From assembly GCF_003949795.1 (NCBI RefSeq), contig NZ_RPRY01000044.1, positions 1-33,712 of the forward strand: DNA of 33,712 nt, in the 5' to 3' direction. The DNA comes from Streptomyces sp. WAC06614 (GTDB lineage: Bacteria; Actinomycetota; Actinomycetes; Streptomycetales; Streptomycetaceae). The notes below the pieces were generated by a model. The model was not told where the DNA came from. It saw only the letters and a program-made list of their open reading frames with translations, and ran no database searches. Shown here one piece after another: positions 24,611 through 31,286 of this stretch (position 1 is its first letter; each line of letters opens with the position of its first letter). Both the position numbers and the translations under genes were made by a program.

Positions 24611-25435
24611 CTACCACCCGTACCGGGTGAGTCCTTCCTCCAGCACTTCCACGATCTTCTGTCCCGTGAGGTAGGAGTCGGGGGTCGAACGGCCGGTGAC
24701 GAACGGGTAGTCGACGATCACCGACAGCGGCTTGCCGAAGTTGCCGTGGTACTGCCCGCGCGGGCCGGTGGCGTCGCGCAGGATGTACTCCAGCGGGTAC
24801 GGCGGCGGGCCCATGTTGAAGTCGGTGCCGAGGAATCCGGTGCCGTCCTTGTAGTCGTACTCCTTGCAGTGGCCGGTGACGTGCTTGCCCCAGATGATGC
24901 TGCGGCGGCCGTCCCAGTCCCGGGCGAAGGCCAGGCAGGCGACCCCGTAGCACTCGGCGGCCACGAGCTTGCCGGCCTTCTCGAAGGCCAGGATCAGTGC
25001 GTGCACCCGCTCGTTGTTGGCGAGGTCGGCGATGGGGCCGCTGCCGCCGACGATGAGGATCGCGTCGTAGTCGGCGATGTCCTGGTCGAGCTTGTCGAGG
25101 TCGCGGTGGTACTGCTCCAGCTTGCGCAGGTAGTTGTCGTCGCTCGTGTACGGGCGCTCGGGCACCCAGGCCTCGATGTCGAGCGGCGAGTCCAGCCGGC
25201 TCGACTGCTCGAACTCCCGCCCCAGCCGGGCGTTCTCCTCGGTGGTGACCGAGCGTCCCAGTGGAGGATCGATGTAGTTCGCGTCGAGGCTCGGCGGCAG
25301 TGCGTGCGCGCGCTTTCCGGTCGGCGTCGCGAAGACGACTTCGTAGCCCCGCTCGTCGAACTTCGAGACGGGTCCTATCAGTTCTTCGGACCAGTAACCG
25401 TGTTCGGAGACAATGACCAGAATCTTTCTGCTCAC
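24611..25435 (-). CDS. DJ-1/PfpI-superfamily protein (third paralogue), first gene of operon B
   Basis: A 274-residue protein with the nucleophilic Cys162 in VAAECYGVACLAF, SGP in IVGGSGPIADL and a conserved Glu17/18 region (GYWSEELIGP). The GTG at 25435 is chosen because GGAGG lies 5 nt upstream and the fold starts with SRKILVIVSEHG; an earlier in-frame start would add 23 residues with no fold. It is the promoter-proximal gene of the 15-gene operon. The long insertion after strand 2 resembles Hsp31-like members. Probable activities are glyoxalase III or deglycase, unproven here. Confidence 0.87.
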   Translation of the reverse strand: MSRKILVIVSEHGYWSEELIGPVSKFDERGYEVVFATPTGKRAHALPPSLDANYIDPPLGRSVTTEENARLGREFEQSSRLDSPLDIEAWVPERPYTSDDNYLRKLEQYHRDLDKLDQDIADYDAILIVGGSGPIADLANNERVHALILAFEKAGKLVAAECYGVACLAFARDWDGRRSIIWGKHVTGHCKEYDYKDGTGFLGTDFNMGPPPYPLEYILRDATGPRGQYHGNFGKPLSVIVDYPFVTGRSTPDSYLTGQKIVEVLEEGLTRYGW

Positions 25436-25686
25436 GGATTCCTCCAGGCGCCGCCTGTTGTCGTTGGCGTCGTCCACACTGGTGCCGACCCGAGCCCGCG
25501 TCAAAGCGCCCGTGTGCGACTTCGTGAGGTAGACGGCAAGGTCTTTCCGGCACCTCAGGAAGTCGCCCGCCGAGTTCAGGAAGTAGCCGCCGGACTTCCT
25601 GACGTCGGCCGAATCGGTGAACCGTTACGGGTGGGGCCGACCTATGGTCGTGCGGAATCTCGGGACCCACGGGAAGGGACGCACCG
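25436..25686. promoter_or_regulatory. Divergent control region between operons B and C, with four TCAGGAAGT half-sites
   Basis: The 251-bp gap separates the start of operon B (minus) and the zinc-finger gene (plus), so it must hold both promoters. A 9-bp word occurs as TCAGGAAGT at 25555-25563 and 25576-25584, as its complement ACTTCCTGA at 25594-25602, and with one change as ACTTCGTGA at 25519-25527. The two direct copies start 21 bp apart, two helical turns; copies 2 and 3 are inverted with a 9-nt spacer. This looks like an operator. I could not place -35/-10 elements with confidence. Confidence 0.65.
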
Positions 25687-25953
25687 GTGGACACGATCTG
25701 CACACACCTCGATGAGGTGCGCCCGGTGAAACCGGGCAGTGAGGGCTGCGAGGAGTGCCTCGCCCTCGGCGACGGCTGGGTGCACCTGCGGATGTGCCTG
25801 AGCTGCGGCCACGTCGGCTGCTGCGACTCGTCGAAGAACCGGCACGCCACCGGGCACCACCACCGCACCGCGCACCCGATCGCGGCCTCCCACGAGCCCG
25901 GCGAGACCTGGGCCTGGTGCTACGCCGACAAGATCATGCTGGACGTCGCATGA
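25687..25953 (+). CDS. UBP-type zinc finger protein
   Basis: An 88-residue protein that is almost entirely a ZnF-UBP domain. Cys5, His7, Cys21, Cys24, Cys37, Cys40, Cys45 and the His residues in NRHATGHHHRTAHPI give the usual cross-brace zinc set. Eukaryotic homologues bind the C-terminal diglycine of ubiquitin; bacterial ones have no known partner and occur next to redox or signalling genes. A GTG start is used, with GAAGGGAC upstream. Its stop overlaps the start of the fused response regulator (ATGA), so the proteins are probably made together. Confidence 0.9.
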   Translation: MDTICTHLDEVRPVKPGSEGCEECLALGDGWVHLRMCLSCGHVGCCDSSKNRHATGHHHRTAHPIAASHEPGETWAWCYADKIMLDVA

Positions 25954-27707
25954 GCGCGGCGCCGGAGAACGGCCGGGTGGAGACCGCCGCCCCGCAGCAG
26001 GGCGCCCCGGCGCAGGGTCCCTCGGCGGCCGTGAGCACGCACGCCGAGAGCCGCAAGCCGGTCATCCTGGCCGTCGACGACGACCCCCAGGTGCTGCGCG
26101 CGGTCCGCCGTGACCTGCGCAGCGCCTACGGCGACCGCTACCGGGTGCTGGGCGCCTCCTCGGCCGCCGACGCCCTGAAGATCCTGGACTCGCTCGACGA
26201 ACGCGGCCACGACCCGGCGCTGTTCCTGGTGGACCAGCGGATGCCGGACGTCACGGGCGTGGAGTTCCTCCTGGAGGCCGTCAGCCGGTTCCCCGACGCC
26301 CGCCGGGTGCTGCTGACCGCCTACGCCGAGACGGACGCGGCGATCACCGCCATCAACCGGGTGCGGCTGGACTACTACCTGCTCAAGCCCTGGGACCCGC
26401 CGCACGAGCGGCTGTTCCCGGTCCTGGACGACCTGCTGTCGGACTGGCTGGCCACCTACCGGCCGGCGTACGACGGCATCATCGTCGCCGGGCACCTGGT
26501 CTCCCCCGGCACCCATGCCGTACGGGACTTCTTCACCCGCAACGGCCAGCCGTTCCGCTTCCTCAACGTCGAGCGGGACCCGGAGGCCCTGACCCTGCTG
26601 GCCGACCGGCCCGACGCGACCCTGCCGCTCGTCCGGTTCCCCGACGGCCGGCTGCTGGCCGCGCCCACCGACGCCGAGCTGGCCGGGGCCCTGGGCCTGG
26701 CCACCACCGCTTCCCGTCCGCACTACGAGTGCGTGATCGTCGGCGCCGGGCCCGCCGGGCTCGCCGCGGGCGTGTACGCCGCCTCCGAGGGCCTGTCCAC
26801 GCTGATGCTGGACTCCCGCGCCCCCGGCGGCCAGGCGGGCACCTCCAGCCTGATCGAGAACTACCTGGGCTTCCCCTCGGGCCTGTCCGGCGGGGACCTG
26901 ACCCGGCGCGCGACCATCCAGGCGTCCCGGTTCGGCGCGGAGATCCTGCACCCGGTCGAGGTGGTCTCGCTGACCCGGGACGACCCGGCGAAGATCCTCA
27001 CCCTGGCGGACGGCACGGAGATCTCCGCCGAGACCGTGCTGCTGGCCACCGGGGTGGCGTACAACAAGCTGCCGGCCGAGGGCGCGGAGCGGTTCGAGGG
27101 CGCCGGCCTGTACTACGGCGCGGCCACCACCGAGAGCTCGGCCTGCATCTCGCAGCACGTGTTCATCGTCGGCGGCGCCAACTCGGCGGGGCAGGCCGCG
27201 GTCCACTTCGCCAAGTACGCGGCCCGGGTGACGGTCCTGGTGCGGGCGGCCTCGCTGGACGAGAGCATGTCCCGGTACCTGATCGACGAGATCGGCCGCA
27301 CCCCGAACATCGAGGTCAAGGTGCGCACCACGGTGGTCCGCCTGGACGGCGACGACCACCTGGAGCGGATCACCCTGCACGACGCGGACACCGGCGCGGA
27401 CACCGAGGTCCCGGCCCGGTTCATGTTCACGTTCATCGGGGCCCGCCCGCACACGGCCTGGCTCCAGGGCGTGGTGGAGCGGGACGAGTACGGATTCGTA
27501 CTGACCGGCTCGGACCTGATCTCCAACGGGGGCGAGCTGCCGTCGGAGTGGAGCCTGGAGCGTGCCCCGTACCCGCTGGAGACCAGCGTGCCCGGGGTCT
27601 TCGCAGCCGGTGACGTACGGGCGCACTCGGTCAAGCGGGTCGCCTCGGGCGTGGGCGAGGGCGCGATGGCCGTGTCCCTGATCCACCGCTACCGGTCGAT
27701 GGGCTGA
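25950..27707 (+). CDS. Response regulator fused to thioredoxin-reductase-like flavoprotein, lacking the CxxC pair
   Basis: A 585-residue three-part protein. Receiver (about 37-165): VDDDP (42-46), phosphoacceptor Asp95 in FLVDQRMPD, Thr123 in LLTAYAE, Lys146 in LLKPWDPP. Thioredoxin-like domain (about 172-250) with no CxxC (GHLVSPGTHAVRDFF). FAD/NAD(P)H domain (258-585): GAGPAG (265-270), PGGQAGTSSLIENYLGFP, nucleotide motif GGANSAGQAA (408-417). Where thioredoxin reductase has CATC this protein has AATT (391-394); the only nearby Cys is 399. It probably does not reduce thioredoxin through a disulfide and may instead sense NAD(P)H or pass electrons to another partner. Phosphorylation by the operon A kinase is possible. 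Confidence 0.9.
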   Translation: MSAAPENGRVETAAPQQGAPAQGPSAAVSTHAESRKPVILAVDDDPQVLRAVRRDLRSAYGDRYRVLGASSAADALKILDSLDERGHDPALFLVDQRMPDVTGVEFLLEAVSRFPDARRVLLTAYAETDAAITAINRVRLDYYLLKPWDPPHERLFPVLDDLLSDWLATYRPAYDGIIVAGHLVSPGTHAVRDFFTRNGQPFRFLNVERDPEALTLLADRPDATLPLVRFPDGRLLAAPTDAELAGALGLATTASRPHYECVIVGAGPAGLAAGVYAASEGLSTLMLDSRAPGGQAGTSSLIENYLGFPSGLSGGDLTRRATIQASRFGAEILHPVEVVSLTRDDPAKILTLADGTEISAETVLLATGVAYNKLPAEGAERFEGAGLYYGAATTESSACISQHVFIVGGANSAGQAAVHFAKYAARVTVLVRAASLDESMSRYLIDEIGRTPNIEVKVRTTVVRLDGDDHLERITLHDADTGADTEVPARFMFTFIGARPHTAWLQGVVERDEYGFVLTGSDLISNGGELPSEWSLERAPYPLETSVPGVFAAGDVRAHSVKRVASGVGEGAMAVSLIHRYRSMG

Positions 27708-27773
27708 GCCGTTCCGCCCGAGCCGTTCCTCCCCGGCCCTTTCCTCCCTCGGCATAACCGGGCCCGAGCCGTT
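27706..27773. repeat. Three copies of GAGCCGTT after the fused response regulator gene
   Basis: GAGCCGTT occurs at 27706-27713 (spanning the stop codon), 27720-27727 and 27766-27773; the last two share an 11-bp identical block (CCCGAGCCGTT). They fill much of the 101-bp spacer to the next gene. They could be an operator or a small sequence duplication. No terminator-like hairpin is clear in this spacer. Confidence 0.4.
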
Positions 27774-27792
27774 GCGATCAAGAGGAGAACGG

Positions 27793-27804
27793 ATGCAACG
27801 TTGA
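27793..27804 (+). other. Three-codon leader ORF (ATG-CAA-CGT-TGA)
   Basis: A canonical GAGGAG ribosome-binding site (27782-27787) lies 5 nt before this ATG, but 21 nt before the ATG (27809) of the 181-residue gene, which has no other site close to it. The mini-ORF ends at 27804, four bases before that ATG. This arrangement suits reinitiation or translation coupling. A leaderless start at 27809 is an alternative. Confidence 0.45.
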
Positions 27805-27808
27805 TTAC

Positions 27809-28354
27809 ATGATTACAGCCCAGCAGCGTGAGCAGCTCCGCGCCTGGTTCGCCGAGCGCCTGCCGGTGGACGTCTACGAGAGCCTCGTCGACGTCGTGAT
27901 CGACCGCGAGGAGATCACCGTCGTCGGCCGCCTCCCCGCGGCCGAGTCGGTGAAGGAGTTCCGGGAGCGCACCCGGGACCAGCGGATCGAGGTGGCGCGC
28001 GAGGCCGAGAGCCTCTACCGCCGCAAGGTCGCCTGGGGCGTGGAGACCGACCGGGGCCGGGTCCTGTTCACCCACCTCGCCGTACCCGTCATGACCCGGC
28101 TGCGCCAGACCGAGCGCCAGGTCCTCGACACCCTGGTCGCCGGCGGCGTGGCCCGCAGCCGCGCCGACGCCCTGGCCTGGTGCGTCCGTCTCGTCGCGCA
28201 GAACACCGACACCTGGCTGGCCGACCTGCGCGCGTCCCTCGACCACGTCCAGGAGGTCCGCGCCCAGGGCCCCGACGTCAGCTCCCCGACCCCGACGGTC
28301 GCCCAGGAGGGTGACGCGGAACCCGCCGACTCCAAGGAGTCCGGGGACGAATGA
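27809..28354 (+). CDS. Conserved-looking hypothetical protein, unrecognised family
   Basis: A 181-residue soluble protein with no recognised motif. The N-terminal half has an alpha/beta pattern (VDVYESLVDVVIDREEITVVGRL). The centre has a basic helix and strand (RRKVAWGVETDRGRVLF). Residues around 100-145 are predominantly helical (TERQVLDTLVAGGVARSRADALAW), and the tail is acidic and low-complexity (from about 152). Real coding is supported by codon bias and position within the plus-strand set. There is no Shine-Dalgarno near its ATG, only one serving the three-codon ORF upstream. A DNA-binding or stress role cannot be claimed. Confidence 0.75.
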   Translation: MITAQQREQLRAWFAERLPVDVYESLVDVVIDREEITVVGRLPAAESVKEFRERTRDQRIEVAREAESLYRRKVAWGVETDRGRVLFTHLAVPVMTRLRQTERQVLDTLVAGGVARSRADALAWCVRLVAQNTDTWLADLRASLDHVQEVRAQGPDVSSPTPTVAQEGDAEPADSKESGDE

Positions 28355-28423
28355 CGCATTCGGCTGACGGGCGGCCTCCTGGCCGCGAAGGTGGCGGGGA
28401 GACCTGACCGAGGGAGACAGAGC

Positions 28424-28753
28424 ATGACGCAGACCGTCGAGTACATCCGGTACCGGATCGGGCTGGACGACCAGCAGGCCTTCGAGGACGCCTACCGTCG
28501 CGCCGCGGAGTCCCTGGCCGCCTCGCCCGAGTGCCTCGACTACGAGCTGACCCGCTGCCAGGAGGAGCGCGAGCGCTACATCCTGCGCATCCGCTGGACC
28601 TCGATCGAGGACCACCTCCAGGGGTTCCGCAAGGGCGAGCACTTCCCGGCGTTCTTCAACGCCATCCGGCCGTACGTGACGGCCATCGAGGAGATGCAGC
28701 ACTACCTGCCCACCGACGTCGTCGGCACCGGAAAGGCCGCGAACGAGCAATGA
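28424..28753 (+). CDS. ABM-fold (antibiotic biosynthesis monooxygenase-like) protein
   Basis: A 109-residue protein with the ferredoxin-like ABM/Dabb pattern: TVEYIRYRIG strand, a helix with FEDAYRRAAESLAASPECLDYEL, then strands and HLQGFRKGEHFPAFFNAI, which resembles ABM family C-terminal helices. Family members include quinone monooxygenases and haem-degrading enzymes. AGGGAG lies upstream of the ATG. The stop overlaps the truncated-haemoglobin start (ATGA). An ABM protein paired with a group II haemoglobin is a recurring actinomycete arrangement (recalled, not searched). Confidence 0.85.
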   Translation: MTQTVEYIRYRIGLDDQQAFEDAYRRAAESLAASPECLDYELTRCQEERERYILRIRWTSIEDHLQGFRKGEHFPAFFNAIRPYVTAIEEMQHYLPTDVVGTGKAANEQ

Positions 28754-29217
28754 GCACCACGCCCACGATCTACGAGTGGATGGGTGGCGCGGAGGCCATG
28801 CGGCGCCTCACCGACACCTTCTACGCCCACGCCCTGCGCGACCCGGTCCTGGAGCCGGTCTTCCGGGGCATGGACGCCGAGCACCCCCAGCACGTGGCCG
28901 CGTGGCTGTCGGAGGTGTTCGGCGGTCCCGCCGACTACTCGGCCCACCACGGCGGCCACCAGCACATGGCCACCAAGCACCTGGGCCGCGGCATCACCGA
29001 GACGCAGCGCCGCCGCTGGGTGGACCTGCTGCTCGACACGGCCGACGAGGTCGGCCTGCCCACGGATCCGGAGTTCCGCGCGGTGTTCGTCTACTACATC
29101 GAGTGGGGCACCCGGATGGCTCTGATCTACTCCGGGGAGAACCCGCCCCCGGTCGACGCCGCGAAGGTGCCGGTCTGGTCCTGGGGCCAGACCCCGCCGT
29201 GGATCCCGAAGGGCTGA
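28750..29217 (+). CDS. Group II truncated haemoglobin (GlbO-type)
   Basis: A 155-residue 2-over-2 globin. B-helix Tyr25 in DTFYAH and proximal His77 in TKHLGRGIT are in place, and Trp90 in RRRWVDLL is the G8 tryptophan typical of group II. FGGPADYS and YIEWGTRMALIY match GlbO proteins, which bind oxygen or NO and act in NO dioxygenation, redox or ligand delivery. The C-terminal extension (from about 130) is Pro-rich. It overlaps the ABM gene by 4 bp and is the last gene of the plus-strand set. The convergent barstar gene starts its stop codon 13 bp later. Confidence 0.95.
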   Translation: MSTTPTIYEWMGGAEAMRRLTDTFYAHALRDPVLEPVFRGMDAEHPQHVAAWLSEVFGGPADYSAHHGGHQHMATKHLGRGITETQRRRWVDLLLDTADEVGLPTDPEFRAVFVYYIEWGTRMALIYSGENPPPVDAAKVPVWSWGQTPPWIPKG

Positions 29218-29230
29218 GCACGCCGACGCG

Positions 29231-29608
29231 CTACCCCTTGCCGGGCCGGTCCGCCAGGAGCACCTGGAGTTCCGGCCCGGCCTCCTGTGCCCGCCAGAAC
29301 TCCACCGCCTCTTCGAGGACGTCCTCGAACGTCTCCCAGTCGGCCGGCCGCGCCCGCGCGTAGCCCCGCCACGAGGTCACCGCGAGCAGCCGGCCCGGCG
29401 CCGGCTCCAGCCAGGACAGGTCGACCAGGCAGTCCGCCAGCGCGTCCCAGTTCCGCCCGAACCAGTCCGGCAGGCGCAGGGCCCGGGCGCAGCGGTCCAT
29501 CAGCTCGGCCTTGGTCCGTACGCCGTCCAGGTCGAGCCGTACGGTGGTCCACCCGGCCGCGTCGGCGGCCGCCAGGGCGGGGGCGATCGGCTGCGGGTCC
29601 AGGGTCAT
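29231..29608 (-). CDS. Barstar-family ribonuclease inhibitor
   Basis: A 125-residue protein with the barstar core LRLPDWFGRNWDALADCL (residues about 45-61), including the Trp/Asn positions of the inhibitor helix and the acidic loop before it. It binds and blocks the active site of the secreted ribonuclease encoded immediately upstream. The ATG at 29608 overlaps the ribonuclease stop (ATGA), so inhibitor and toxin are made from one mRNA with translation coupling. Confidence 0.92.
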   Translation of the reverse strand: MTLDPQPIAPALAAADAAGWTTVRLDLDGVRTKAELMDRCARALRLPDWFGRNWDALADCLVDLSWLEPAPGRLLAVTSWRGYARARPADWETFEDVLEEAVEFWRAQEAGPELQVLLADRPGKG

Positions 29609-30030
29609 CTCACAACCGCCTTGAAGGTCTTGTAGTGGTCGTCCGTCCAGTACAGCTCTCCGCCCTCGCCGGTGACGATCCGGCGCGCCCCGCGGTCCCG
29701 CTCCCCCGGGGTGACCACGGTGAACTCGTGGTAGTAGCCCCGTTTCTGACGGGGCAGCGCCTTCTCGAAGTTCCCGAAGACCGTGCCGTCCTGCCGGTAC
29801 GGGTACGGGCCGCCGCGGTCGATGAGCGCGAGGGTGTCCCGGGCCTGCTGCGGCAGGTCCTCGGCCCGGACGGTCACCATGCCCTTGGCCCAGCCGGGCG
29901 CCGTGGCGGCCGGGGCCGAGGGCGCCACGGCCCGCTGCCCGCCCCCGCCGCCCCCGCAGGCGGCCGCGCCCAGCAGCAGCACGCACAGGAACAGGGCGCC
30001 CATCGCCCGGGACACACTCCGGAAGATCAT
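29605..30030 (-). CDS. Secreted guanyl-specific ribonuclease (RNase Sa/barnase superfamily)
   Basis: A 141-residue exported protein. The signal peptide is Met1 to about residue 24, ending GAAAC with Cys25; the -3 residue is Ala, so the lipobox is weak and ordinary signal peptidase cleavage is also possible. A Gly run and Pro/Ala linker (26-47) follow. The mature RNase Sa-type domain has YPYRQDGTVFGN, YYHEFTVVTPG with catalytic Glu102, RGARRIVTG with Arg113/Arg117, and DDHYKTF with His132. It lacks the two Cys of RNase Sa's disulfide. It cleaves single-stranded RNA after guanosine. Paired with a barstar gene, 4-bp overlap. Confidence 0.92.
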   Translation of the reverse strand: MIFRSVSRAMGALFLCVLLLGAAACGGGGGGQRAVAPSAPAATAPGWAKGMVTVRAEDLPQQARDTLALIDRGGPYPYRQDGTVFGNFEKALPRQKRGYYHEFTVVTPGERDRGARRIVTGEGGELYWTDDHYKTFKAVVR

Positions 30031-30082
30031 GGGCCGATAGTGCCAAACATCCCATTCCGGAGCGAACCGGCACCCGGACGCA

Positions 30083-30119
30083 CCGGTGCCCCGGCGCGTC
30101 CTGCGCGCCGGGGCACCGG
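30083..30119 (-). terminator. Perfect 16-bp hairpin after the SorC regulator gene
   Basis: CCGGTGCCCCGGCGCG (30083-30098) pairs exactly with 30104-30119 around a 5-nt loop. It starts 11 bp after the SorC-family stop and lies before the ribonuclease gene on the same strand. No U-tract. This is the most stable hairpin in the window and marks a transcription boundary between the regulator and the RNase/barstar pair. Confidence 0.75.
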
Positions 30120-30130
30120 GTCCTGCGGTC

Positions 30131-31153
30131 TCACTCGTCGGGGTCGGACCGCTCCAGGGCCGGCCGCAGCGGCGGAGCCGACTCGGTCAGCAGGTAGTCG
30201 GCCGCCGCCGTGTCCGTGACCAGGCTGGTCACGAGGCCCGAGCGCAGCACCGCGCCGATCGCCGCGGCCTTGCGCAGGCCGCCCGCGATGGCCACGACCT
30301 CCGGGATCCGCCGCAGCCGGTCGGCCTCCACGGTGATGCAGCGCTCCCCCAGGTCCCGGCCGACCCGGCGGCCCTCCGCGTCGAACAGGTGCGCGGACAT
30401 CTCGGCCGCCACGCCCAGCGAGGCGTAGTGGGCCCGCTCCTCGTCGGTGAGCATGTCGTGCACCGTGGAGATGCCCGGCTCCCACGAGCCGATCGACACC
30501 GCCGCGACCGTGACCTTGTCGAAGTACTCGAAGGCCCGGGCGATCCCGGTCTGGCTGCGCAGCGCCGCCGCCGTGGCCGGGTCGGGCAGCAGCATCGGCG
30601 CGTAGATCGGGTGCGCGTCCCCGCCCGAGACCTGGGCGGCCCGGCGGACGGCCTCCACCGAGCCGCGCTCGGCCGTCCCCGCGTCGTACACACCGGTGAG
30701 CTGCACCACGGTGCACGGCGGCAGCCGGTGCAGGGCCGCGGCCATGTGGATGGTCGAGCGGCCCCAGGCCAGGCCCAGCACGTCGCCCTCGTTGACGAGT
30801 TCGCCCAGCAGGTCGGCGGCGACCGCGCCGAGGTTCTCCGGGTCGGGGGCGTCGTCGGCCGCGTCGGCCGGGGACTCCACGACCACCGCGTGCCGCAGCC
30901 CGTACCGGGCCCGCAGGGCGTCGGAGCGCTCCGCGTCCAGCTCGGCGGGCACCCTGATCTCGATCCGGACGAGGTCCCGTTCCAGAGCGGTCTCCAGGAC
31001 CCGCGCCACCTTGAAGCGGCTCACGCCGAACTCCTCGGCGATCTGGATCTTGGACTTGCCTTCGAGGTAGAAGCGGCGGGCCATGGCCGCCGCCTGCACC
31101 AGCTCCGCGGGTCCCATCCGCAGGGCTGACCGTCCCGCCGACATTGCAGACAC
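30131..31153 (-). CDS. SorC/DeoR-type sugar-binding transcriptional regulator
   Basis: A 340-residue regulator. N-terminal helix-turn-helix (about residues 30-55, KSKIQIAEEFGVSRFKVARVL) precedes a sugar-phosphate-binding domain with the SorC signatures GLAWGRSTIHMAAAL, VVQLTGV and DVLGLAWG. Sugar-phosphate effectors relieve repression in known members. The GTG at 31153 has GAGGAG 6 nt upstream; an earlier in-frame GTG at 31177 has no good site. It is separated from rpe by a 133-bp leader with repeated GTTCAC sequences, and a hairpin follows. The regulator may control rpe and pentose-phosphate use. Confidence 0.9.
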   Translation of the reverse strand: MSAMSAGRSALRMGPAELVQAAAMARRFYLEGKSKIQIAEEFGVSRFKVARVLETALERDLVRIEIRVPAELDAERSDALRARYGLRHAVVVESPADAADDAPDPENLGAVAADLLGELVNEGDVLGLAWGRSTIHMAAALHRLPPCTVVQLTGVYDAGTAERGSVEAVRRAAQVSGGDAHPIYAPMLLPDPATAAALRSQTGIARAFEYFDKVTVAAVSIGSWEPGISTVHDMLTDEERAHYASLGVAAEMSAHLFDAEGRRVGRDLGERCITVEADRLRRIPEVVAIAGGLRKAAAIGAVLRSGLVTSLVTDTAAADYLLTESAPPLRPALERSDPDE

Positions 31154-31286
31154 CGCGCTCTCCTCACTGCTGTTCACACTCTCGACTCGCCGTTCATCCT
31201 GTCAGATCCGGCGGCCGTTGATCAGCCCGGACGGCTGCGTTCTCCGAGCTGTTCACCGAGGCTTCGCGTTGTCCGTCCCGTGCGCC
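31154..31286 (-). promoter_or_regulatory. Spacer with two 9-bp copies of GCTGTTCAC upstream of the SorC-type gene
   Basis: GCTGTTCAC occurs at 31169-31177 and 31248-31256, with CCGTTCATC near 31190. The spacing (79 bp) is too large for a simple operator pair, but SorC regulators can loop DNA. Evidence is weak and the promoter is not visible. Confidence 0.3.

Noticed and set aside
25616..25622. GGTGAAC, complement of a PhoP-box half (GTTCACC)
   Set aside because: PhoP boxes need repeated 11-nt units; only one copy is present in the divergent region.
21968..25729. Plus-strand open frame of 1253 codons, and similar long antisense frames at 16856-19672 and 6028-8421
   Set aside because: They lie opposite genes with clear domain motifs (ThDP enzyme, AGE epimerase, Mo hydroxylase). 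Their composition is rich in Gly, Val, Asp, Arg and His as expected for the antisense frame of high-GC codons, with no recognisable domain.
31154..31177. GTG at 31177 as start of the SorC regulator
   Set aside because: No Shine-Dalgarno upstream; GTG at 31153 has GAGGAG at 6 nt.
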